This document shows, piece by piece, positions 56,900 to 64,000 of a DNA stretch of 64,000 nt (positions within the stretch are counted from its first letter, which is position 1; every line of letters starts with the position of its first letter). The stretch is from PALSA-612 sp963742925 (GTDB lineage: Bacteria > Actinomycetota > Thermoleophilia > Gaiellales > Gaiellaceae), in the NCBI GenBank assembly GCA_963742925.1, contig CAVUNV010000001.1, positions 1 through 64,000 on the forward strand. Direction: 5' to 3'. The position numbers and the translations under genes are program-made. The notes beneath the pieces were generated by a model. It made no database searches, was not told the DNA's origin, and was given only the letters and a program-made list of their open reading frames with translations.

Positions 56900-57735
56900 G
56901 ACGCCCCTCCAAGGGCGCCGCCGGTCCGGCCGCCGTCATGGCGATCGCGCGCGAGCTGCGCTCGAGCGCGGGCGCAGACCGGCCGCTCGCCGTCACCGGG
57001 GTCAGGGAGCTCGCGGCCGCGCTGCGGCGTGAGCTGGCCTACGGCGGCGTGGCGAGCGCGGTGCGCGACGAGAGCGCCGTCGACGGTGCGGCCGCCGTCG
57101 TGCACGTCGTTGCCGGACGCGCGAGCGACGAGGACGTCGCGCTGCTCAGGCGGGTGGACCGGGCGGGCATCCCGATCGTCTGCGTGCTCGCCGGTCCCCA
57201 GAAGGAGCACGTTCCGGATCCGCCCTACGTGCTCGCCGCGAACGTCGTACGCGTCCCACCCGGCTCCGGGTTCCCGACCGAGGAGATCGCGCGGGTGATC
57301 GCGCGGGTCCTCGGCGAGCGGGCCACCCCGCTCGCAGCCCGGCTGCCCGTCCTCCGCGACGCCGTCGTCGATCGGCTGATCTCGCAGTTCGCGCGGCAAA
57401 ACGGCGTCATCGGCGCCGCCGTCTTCATCCCGGGGGCCGACCTGCCGGTGCTGACGCTGAACCAGATCCGTCTCCTGATGCGGATCGCCGACGCCCACGG
57501 GTTCGAGCTCGACCGTGAGCGCATCCCCGAGGTGCTCGGCGTGATCGGGAGCGGGCTCGGCTTCCGCGCCCTCGCCCGCTCGCTACTCGGCGTCGTTCCG
57601 GTCGCCGGTTGGGCCGTCAAGGGAGGCATCGCCTACGGCGGGACGCGGGCGCTCGGAGAAGCGGCACGCCGCTACTTCGAGAGCAGGACGCCGGTCACGC
57701 GCGTACCGGGCGACCGTTCCGTGTTCCCTCGCTAG
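56896..57735 (+). CDS. DUF697-like membrane-associated protein coupled to rodA
   Basis: Protein of 279 residues. The first 150 resemble a P-loop-less GTPase-like or receiver-like fold (DGAAAVVHVVAGRASDEDVA, IPIVCVLAGPQKEHVPDPP). The C-terminal part is DUF697-like: QFARQNGVIGAAVFIPGADL, TLNQIRLLMRIADAHGFEL and LLGVVPVAGWAVKGGIAYGG. GTG 56896 overlaps the rodA stop, tying it to the elongation machinery. Function unknown. Confidence 0.85.
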   Translation: MRRPSKGAAGPAAVMAIARELRSSAGADRPLAVTGVRELAAALRRELAYGGVASAVRDESAVDGAAAVVHVVAGRASDEDVALLRRVDRAGIPIVCVLAGPQKEHVPDPPYVLAANVVRVPPGSGFPTEEIARVIARVLGERATPLAARLPVLRDAVVDRLISQFARQNGVIGAAVFIPGADLPVLTLNQIRLLMRIADAHGFELDRERIPEVLGVIGSGLGFRALARSLLGVVPVAGWAVKGGIAYGGTRALGEAARRYFESRTPVTRVPGDRSVFPR

Positions 57736-57812
57736 AACGCAGACTTCTCCCTCAAAAGGGTCAGGACCTTGTCTCCGCGGTCGACTCCTGCAGCCGATAT
57801 CAGTTCTCGGTG

Positions 57813-60532
57813 ATGTCGAACGTGCTGATCCAGCGACTCCGGTTCGAGTCGAAGACGATCCTCGTAGCCACACTCGCGCTCGGTTGGATGCTCGTGATCG
57901 GCCTCGGCATCGGGGGCTCGAGCGTCGCCCTCTACGTCTCTGACCTCGGTACGGCAGTGGCCGCGCTTGCGGCTGCCCGGGCCTGCGGCCTCGCGGCGGG
58001 CAAGTCGGACGGGAGGTTGCGGTGGGTCTGGATCCTCGTCGGGCTGTCGGCCCTCTCGTGGGGCTCGGGACAAGTCGTTTGGTCGTGGTACGAGCTCATT
58101 CAGCGGCGTGAGGGTCCGTTCCCGTCGTTTGCAGACGCCGGCTTCCTGGCCGCAGTGCCGTTTGCCGTCGCTGGGATGCTCATGTTCCCGCGGGAAGGCT
58201 CGAGCGTCGCCGGCCGCGCCCGCGCGCTGATCGACGGTGTGATCATCGCGTTGTCGGCACTGATGACGAGCTGGGTGTTCGTACTGAAGCCCGTCTTCAG
58301 ATCGAGTGGAACCGTCCTCGAGCACACCATCAGCCTGGCGTATCCGATCGGAGACGTCATTGTGGTCACGATCGCCCTCTACGTGATCCTACGGGCGCGG
58401 CAGAGGAGCGCGGGAGTGCCGCTGTTGCCGGCGCTGATCGGCGGTGCGTTTGTCGCGATGGCATTCTCGGACAGCGCGTTCACCTACTTGACCGGCAAGG
58501 GCGAATACGCGACCGGCACGCTTGTGGACGCTGGATGGCTGCTCGGCTTCGTGCTGCTGATCGTCGCATCGCTGCGGCCTGCGGCTCGAGCGCCCGGGCT
58601 CGACGAAGCCCGTCCGTCGGGGGGGATGTTGCTTCCGTACGTCGCCGTGGCGATCGCTCTCGTCAGTAGCTCAATGGCCCAATCTCACCTCGACGCGGCT
58701 GACGTGTTTCTTGCCTGGCTGCGGACGGCACTGATCGCAGGCCTTGTCCTCAGGCAGGTCTTCATACTCCTCGAGAACTCCTCGCTGACGCGACGGCTCG
58801 AGGAGCAGCTCCGGGAGTTGCGCGGGAGTGAGCAGCGCTTCGAGGCGCTGGTGCAGCACTCGTCGGACGTGGTCACGCTGGTCGACTCGAACGGCCGAAT
58901 TCTCTACCAGAGCGAGTCCGTCATGCGTGTGTTCGGTCATGCGGCCGAGTCGCTGGTCGGAAAGCCGGTTGCGGAGATGATGACGGAGCAGGGTGCGGAG
59001 CTCTTCATGCGAACGCTCGACGACCTTCGCGGCGAGGAGGCGAGCATCCGCGTGATTGAGCTGCAGGTTCAGCACGCGAGTGGCCGTCTCTGCCACGCCG
59101 AAATGACGATGACGAACCTGCTCGCGAACCGGAGTGTGGGCGGCATCGTCCTCAACACCCGCGATATGAGCGAGCGCAAGGTCCTTCAGGATCAGCTAGT
59201 GCACGAGGCCTCCCACGACTCGCTGACGACGCTCGCGAATCGAGGACTGTTCCGCGACCGCGTCGAGAAGGTTCTGCACCGGAGTGACGGGCGGCAGGCG
59301 AAACTCACGGTTCTCTTCCTCGATCTGGACGGCTTCAAGGAGGTCAACGACAGCCTCGGTCACGCGATGGGTGACGTGCTGCTGATCCAGGTCGCCGAGC
59401 GCCTCCGCTCCTGCGTGCGGCCGACCGATATGGTGGCGCGTCTCGGCGGTGACGAGTTCGCGGTGCTGATCGCGGACAAGAGCGCGGAGCGTGACGGTGC
59501 GCTGGTGGCCGACCGGATCACGAAGGCGCTCCGCGAGCCGTTCAAGCTCGAGGGCCGCGAGATCTTCGTCGGCGCTTCGATCGGGATCGCGGCGACGGAT
59601 CAGGACGTCGATGATGCCGACCACCTGCTGCGAAACGCCGACCTCGCCATGTACCGTGCAAAGGCGACGGGTGCGGCGGCTTCGAGCGTTACCACCCGCG
59701 GCTGCACCTAGCGCTTGTCGAGCGACTGCAGCTCGAGGCGGAGCTCCGGCAGGCGATCTCGCGCGACGAGCTCGAGTTCCACTACCAGCCGACGCTCGTC
59801 CTCGCAACGGGCCAGATCACGGGGCTCGAGGCGCTCGCCCGCTGGAAGCATCCTCGCCGCGGCTTCGTGCCGCCGGGCGAGTTTATCCCGCTCGCAGAGC
59901 AAGCGGGTCTGATCCGCGGGCTTGGCCGCTGGGGCCTTCAGGAGGCCTGCCGCCGGCTTGCCGAGTGGCACGAGCAGTTCCCCGCCCAGGCTGAGCTGAC
60001 GATGAGCGTCAACATCTCCGGGCACCATCTCGAAGATGCCTCGCTGATCGACGACGTACAGGACGCGCTCGCGATGAGCGGGATCGAGCCGAGCCATCTG
60101 CTGCTCGAGATGACGGAGAGCGTCCTGATGGCGAACACCGACGAGAACATCGATCTGCTTACTCGGCTCAAGGAGCTAGGGGTCGGGCTCGCCATCGACG
60201 ACTTCGGGACGGGCTATTCGTCGCTCGCCTACCTCCACCGTTTCCCCGCCGACGTGATCAAGATCGACCGCTCGTTCGTGGAGCGGATCGGAGTCTCGGA
60301 ATCGGACGCCGAGCTGCTGCGCACGATCGTCCAGCTCGGGCAGAGCCTGCGGATGGTGACCGTCGCCGAGGGCGTCGAGACGGCCGAGCAGGCCTTGGCG
60401 TTGAAGGGCATGGGCTGCGAGTTCGCGCAGGGCTTCCACTTCCACCGCGCCCTGCCACCCGACCGGCTGCAGCAACTCCTCGCACCCGAGGCGGCGAGGT
60501 CCGAACGGGCGCGCCGTCGAGCAGCCGCGTAG
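57813..60532 (+). CDS. Membrane GGDEF-EAL protein with PAS domain, one frame break
   Basis: Cyclic-di-GMP enzyme of about 906 residues. Eight or more N-terminal helices form a MASE-like sensor, then a coiled coil (SSLTRRLEEQLRELRGSEQ), a PAS domain (VVTLVDSNGRILYQSESVM), a GGDEF domain with intact GGDEF near 545-549 (ARLGGDEFAVLIADK) and an EAL domain with GLEALARWKHPRR, LAIDDFGTGYSSLAY and VTVAEGVETAEQ. A base appears lost near 59690 between GGDEF and EAL. Both active sites look intact, so synthesis, breakdown or both are possible. Confidence 0.92.
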
Positions 60533-60540
60533 CCCCCGTA

Positions 60541-60933
60541 TCAGCCCACCGGAGGTGCGATACCGCGCGCGGCGAAGACGCGCTTGGCCGAGCGGGCCGC
60601 GTTCAGCGTCCGCGCAAAGCCGAGGAAGGGTGCCAGGTGGATGATCGTCTCGACGATCTCGCCCGGCTCGACGCCGACGTTGAGAGCGATGCCAATGTGG
60701 TACTCGAGCTGCGGCTCGGCTCCGCCCATTGCCGTGAGCGCGGCGATGGCCGTCAGCTGCCGGGTACGGTCGTCGAGGCCGGTGCGGCTGTAGACGTCGC
60801 CGTAGCCGAACTCGACGACGTAGCGGGCCAGATCGGGTGCGATGTCGCGAACGCCCTCGATCACGCGCTCGCCGTGCTCACCGGCCAGCTCCCTCAGGCG
60901 CTCCCACCCCCGCTCGTAGCGATCGTCGGCCAC
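60541..60933 (-). CDS. Carboxymuconolactone-decarboxylase-family protein
   Basis: Helical protein of 130 residues: YGDVYSRTGLDDRTRQLTAI, AALTAMGGAEPQLEYHIGIA and VETIIHLAPFLGFARTLNAA are the CMD hallmarks. There is no CxxC, so an AhpD-type thiol role is unlikely; gamma-carboxymuconolactone decarboxylation or a related reaction fits. GTG at 60931-60933 is chosen; the frame extends to 60999 but crosses a palindrome. Confidence 0.87.
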   Translation of the reverse strand: MADDRYERGWERLRELAGEHGERVIEGVRDIAPDLARYVVEFGYGDVYSRTGLDDRTRQLTAIAALTAMGGAEPQLEYHIGIALNVGVEPGEIVETIIHLAPFLGFARTLNAARSAKRVFAARGIAPPVG

Positions 60934-60952
60934 TGCCCTAAGTATGGAGGCG

Positions 60953-60974
60953 GTGCCAGACTGAAGTCTGGCAC
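60953..60974. repeat. Palindrome with CAGAC-GTCTG core
   Basis: GTGCCAGAC pairs with GTCTGGCAC around loop TGAA, upstream of the CMD gene. The core CAGAC...GTCTG is shared with the hairpin at 34997-35030, suggesting a dispersed repeat. Confidence 0.55.
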
Positions 60975-61031
60975 TCAGCCCCTGCTCGGCCACGTACACC
61001 GCCGTCCGACCCGGGTCCTACTATCGCGGCC

Positions 61032-61253
61032 GTGGACGATCACCACGACGCTCTCGCCCGATCGGTTCGCGAAGCGGAGGAGCTGCTCGAGATCGAGGAG
61101 GCCGACGCCTGGTTCGAGTATCTCGAGGCGACCCGGAACCAGTCGGTCACTCGCTACCGGGAGGTCGAGCCGTGGGCCTGGGCCCGCCTCAACCAGCGCC
61201 TTCGAGCCCTCGGCGCCCGCCGCGCGAAGCTCAAGCCGGCGACCGCGGCCTGA
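61032..61253 (+). CDS. 73-residue hypothetical protein
   Basis: Small helical, charged protein: HHDALARSVREAEELLEIEE, EADAWFEYLEATRNQ and LNQRLRALGARRAKLKPAT. No signal or membrane segment. GTG 61032 is the start; codon use matches real genes. It is a single gene between the CMD palindrome and the RNase leader. Function unknown. Confidence 0.6.
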   Translation: MDDHHDALARSVREAEELLEIEEADAWFEYLEATRNQSVTRYREVEPWAWARLNQRLRALGARRAKLKPATAA

Positions 61254-61407
61254 TCCCCCGGGCTCGCCGCGGAGACCGCCTCTCCCGGCACTGCTACCCT
61301 GCACGAGAGGTTTTTCCCATGTTGTTTGAACGGAACGCGCTGCGCGCATCGACTTTCACCGCTCCTGCGGCTGGCCGCGCGCGCGCTTCCCATAAAGGAG
61401 AATTCAT
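61254..61407 (+). promoter_or_regulatory. Leader of the RNase E/G gene
   Basis: 154 bases without a gene. An AT-richer stretch (GAGAGGTTTTTCCCATGTTGT near 61308) and AAAGGAG at 61394-61400 precede the TTG start. A promoter is likely here; RNase E genes are often controlled through their leader, but no specific structure is recognised. Confidence 0.4.
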
Positions 61408-64000
61408 TTGCCATTGCCTTGGTTTCGACGCCGTCCTCGGGGATCCGAGACGGAATCCAGCCGTGAAACATCACCCGAACCGAAAGAGTCCGCCCGGCCT
61501 GTAGAGGCCGTTGCACAGCCCGAGCACGCCTCGGGCGCCACCGAGGCTGCTCCACGGCCCCGCCGCCGTCGCGGCAGTCGTGGCGGCAAGGGCCGCAAGC
61601 GCTCCGCCGCGTCCACGACGGCGAACGGTGCCGCCGCCGCCGAGCCGGCTCCCAAGCCGGAGGCCGCGAAGCCGAAGCCCGCGAGAGCCGCGAAGCCCCC
61701 GGCCAGGCGCGCGAAGCGCTCCGAGCCGCGGCGCCGCCAGCAGACCCGTAAGCCCCTCCCGCAGGCCAAGCGCGAGCTGCTCGTCTCGGTCAACGTGACC
61801 GAGCAGCGCGTCGCCGTCCTCGAGGACGACCGGCTTGCCGAGGTCTACCTCGAGCGCCCCGGCCGCCGCTCGATTGCGGGCAACGTCTACAAGGGCGTCG
61901 TCGACAACGTGCTCCCCGGGATGGAGGCGGCGTTCGTCGAGATCGGCCTCGAGAAGAACGGTTTCCTCTACGTCGACGAGATCGTCGGCCCCGAGCTCGA
62001 GGGCCGGCGCCACGGCCGCCGCATCCAGGACCTGCTGAGCCGTGGCCAGGAGATCCTCGTCCAGGCCGTCAAGGATCCGATGAAGACGAAGGGGGCGCGC
62101 CTGACGACCGAGATCTCGCTCCCCGGCCGCTTCGTCGTCTACGTCCCGCAGGGCGAGGGCGTCGGCGTCTCGCGCCGGCTCGAAGACGACGAGCGGGTGC
62201 GTCTGCGCGACATCCTCAAGAAGCTCGAGCTGCCCAAGGGCGGCGTGATCGTGCGAACCGCCGCCGAGGGGGCGTCCGCCGAGGACATCGAGCGCGACAT
62301 CCGCTTCCTCGAGAAGATCTGGAAGGAGATCCAGACGCGGGCCAAGAAGCTCCCGGCGCCGTCGCTCGTCTACCACGAGGCCGAGCTGCCGCTCCGCGTC
62401 GTGCGCGATCTGTTCACCGGCGACTTCGAGCGAGCGCTCGTGGACGACGACCTCACCTACAAGCGCATCACCGGCTACCTCAAGAAGACCTCTCCGCACA
62501 TGGCCGACCGTGTCACGCGCTACCGCGAGAAGGAGCCGCTGTTCGAGACCTACGGGGTCGACGCCGAGATCCGCTCCACGCTCAGCCGCCGCGTCGATCT
62601 CCCCTCGGGCGGCTATCTCGTGTTCGACTACGCCGAGGCGTTCACGGTGATCGACGTCAACACGGGCCGCTTCGTCGGCTCGCGCTCGAAGACCTCGGGC
62701 GCGCGGCTCGAGGACACGATCACGAAGAACAACCTGGAAGCCGTCAAGGAGGTCGTCCGCCAGCTCAGGCTCCGGGATATCGGCGGAATCATCGTGATCG
62801 ACTTCATCGACATGGCGAACCCGAAGAACCGGGCGCAGGTCGAAGAGGAGCTGAAGGAAGAGCTGGAGCGCGACCGGACGAAGACGTACGTCGTCGAGAT
62901 CTCGCCGCTCGGCCTGGTCGAGATGACGAGGCAGAACGTCACCGACGGGCCGCGCGAGATCCTCACCAAGCGCTGCCCGACCTGCGCCGGCGACGGAATC
63001 GTGGTCTCGGAGATGTCCACCGCGGTCGACGCGGAGCGCCGGCTCCGGGCGCTCGCCGCGCAGAGCCCGCGTACCAAGGCGTTCAGAGTCGAGCTCAACG
63101 CGCACGTCGCTTCGATCCTGATCGGCCCAGGGGCGGAGCGGCTCAAGGAGATCGAGGCCGTCACGAAGCGCGTCTTCCTGCTGGAGGGCAAGGAGGGCGT
63201 GCCGCTCGACCACCTCACGGTCCTCGACAAGGGCACCCTCGAGAAGCTGGCACCCGCGTCGCCGTACAGCGAGGGTCAGGAGATCGACGTCAAGCTGGTG
63301 GAGGTCGGGTTGCACGACCCCGACGCCGGGATGGGTCGACTCGACGGCTCTGCCGTCTGTGTCGGCGGCGCGGCGCGTCTCGTCGGCAAGAAGGTGAAGG
63401 CCCGTGTCGAGCGGGTTATCGACGGGACGATCTACGCGAGCGTCGTCGGAGCACCCGTCGCGGAGGCCCTTGCCCCGATCACCGCCGAGGGTCTCGCCGA
63501 GAAGCCGACCCGGGCGGGTACCCGCAAGGGCGCCGAGCCGGCCGCCACGGTGGAGCCGGAGTCGCCGGAGGGCGTGCTGGAGGAAGAGGCCGTGCCGGAT
63601 CTGGAGGCGGTGCCCGATCTAGAGGCCGTGCCGGAGGAAGAGGTCGTGGCCGAGGAAGAAGTCGTGGTCGACGAGAAGAAGGAGGCGGCTCGCGAGCAGG
63701 CCGCCGGTGAAGCGGAGGCCGGCGAAGAGTCGCCCGGCGGGCCGACCGGCGAGGAGAAGCCGAAGCGGAAGCGGACGCGCCGTGGCTCTCGTGGCGGCCG
63801 CCGCCACCGCAAGCCCGCCGCGGCCACCGCGACGGCGGGCGCGGTCAACGGCGCCGTCGAGGCCGAGGAGATCGATGCTGCTGCGCCGCGGATCCATCTG
63901 CCCGACCCGTCCCTCGGCTCCGGAGCCGAGGAGGAGCGGTCCGGGAACGGCGATCAGCCCCCGGCCCGGAAGCGTCGATCCCGCTCGCGGCGCCCAGCGG
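61408..64000 (+). CDS. rng: Ribonuclease E/G, C-terminus cut by window end
   Basis: RNA-processing endonuclease; 864 residues lie in the window. A low-complexity basic N-terminal arm (about residues 1-115) precedes the S1 domain (SIAGNVYKGVVDNVLPGMEA, FVEIGLEKNGFLYVDEI), the 5'-sensor/RNase H-like core, the DNase-I-like catalytic site (AFTVIDVNTGRFVGSR, GGIIVIDFIDM) and the zinc link TKRCPTCAGDGIVV near 522-525. After about residue 715 an acidic then basic tail (KPKRKRTRRGSRGGRRHRK) begins, typical of actinobacterial RNase E. TTG 61408 fits AAAGGAG seven bases upstream. It acts in mRNA decay and rRNA maturation. Confidence 0.93.
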   Translation, partial: MPLPWFRRRPRGSETESSRETSPEPKESARPVEAVAQPEHASGATEAAPRPRRRRGSRGGKGRKRSAASTTANGAAAAEPAPKPEAAKPKPARAAKPPARRAKRSEPRRRQQTRKPLPQAKRELLVSVNVTEQRVAVLEDDRLAEVYLERPGRRSIAGNVYKGVVDNVLPGMEAAFVEIGLEKNGFLYVDEIVGPELEGRRHGRRIQDLLSRGQEILVQAVKDPMKTKGARLTTEISLPGRFVVYVPQGEGVGVSRRLEDDERVRLRDILKKLELPKGGVIVRTAAEGASAEDIERDIRFLEKIWKEIQTRAKKLPAPSLVYHEAELPLRVVRDLFTGDFERALVDDDLTYKRITGYLKKTSPHMADRVTRYREKEPLFETYGVDAEIRSTLSRRVDLPSGGYLVFDYAEAFTVIDVNTGRFVGSRSKTSGARLEDTITKNNLEAVKEVVRQLRLRDIGGIIVIDFIDMANPKNRAQVEEELKEELERDRTKTYVVEISPLGLVEMTRQNVTDGPREILTKRCPTCAGDGIVVSEMSTAVDAERRLRALAAQSPRTKAFRVELNAHVASILIGPGAERLKEIEAVTKRVFLLEGKEGVPLDHLTVLDKGTLEKLAPASPYSEGQEIDVKLVEVGLHDPDAGMGRLDGSAVCVGGAARLVGKKVKARVERVIDGTIYASVVGAPVAEALAPITAEGLAEKPTRAGTRKGAEPAATVEPESPEGVLEEEAVPDLEAVPDLEAVPEEEVVAEEEVVVDEKKEAAREQAAGEAEAGEESPGGPTGEEKPKRKRTRRGSRGGRRHRKPAAATATAGAVNGAVEAEEIDAAAPRIHLPDPSLGSGAEEERSGNGDQPPARKRRSRSRRPA

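Overview
This window is a high-GC bacterial chromosome segment, most likely from an actinobacterium of the Thermoleophilia type (Gaiellales/Solirubrobacterales; inferred from gene content and style, not from a marker gene). The supporting signs are frequent GTG and TTG starts, many 1-4 base stop/start overlaps, a complete mreB-mreC-mreD-mrdA-rodA set, the order tig-clpP-clpX, a lone EgtB, and small actinobacterial families such as DUF7144 and DUF5996. Three tRNA genes are present (His-GTG, Arg-TCG, Leu-TAG). I see no rRNA, insertion sequence, prophage or CRISPR array.

Layout. 1-5.3 kb: an MMPL exporter with an 80-residue partner, divergent from a large ATP-binding LuxR regulator. 5.3-13 kb: mixed accessory genes, including a DJ-1/PfpI protein, a secreted HNH-like protein, a secreted TolB-like propeller, a glycosidase-like protein, an M23-like protein and a Baeyer-Villiger-type monooxygenase. 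13-21.8 kb: a potassium-uptake (kdp) locus in which KdpD is split into two genes that flank the transporter and kdpC precedes kdpB. 21.8-31.5 kb: M24 peptidase, DUF5996, UBP zinc finger, PepSY, VOC, polysaccharide deacetylase, HMG-CoA lyase, methyltransferase, phosphoribosyltransferase-hydrolase fusion and EgtB. 31.6-35 kb: a glycine-betaine/choline ABC transporter. 35-39 kb: a MetE-like enzyme, an MFS exporter, a cupin and a LysE exporter.

39-64 kb is housekeeping: trigger factor, ClpP and ClpX; a GntR regulator facing an isocitrate lyase operon with an operator-rich promoter; valS-folC-two small genes-ndk; a methyltransferase and Maf; the rod-shape operon ending in a DUF697-like gene; a GGDEF-EAL protein; a CMD-family protein; and RNase E/G, cut by the window end.

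Regulatory sites: two sets of exact 11-bp-spaced direct repeats typical of OmpR/PhoB-family response regulators lie before the kdp transporter genes and before the PepSY gene. Three copies of ATCTCGGATCC sit on and around the predicted aceA-operon promoter. Several strong hairpins serve as likely terminators.

Sequence quality: at least thirty single-base frame breaks interrupt otherwise well-conserved genes. Most are one-base insertions, and they concentrate between about 2 and 40 kb (eight in kdpB alone), while about 40-50 kb and 51-59 kb are almost clean. The simplest reading is uneven consensus accuracy rather than gene decay. Frame-broken genes are therefore annotated as single genes with the breaks stated.
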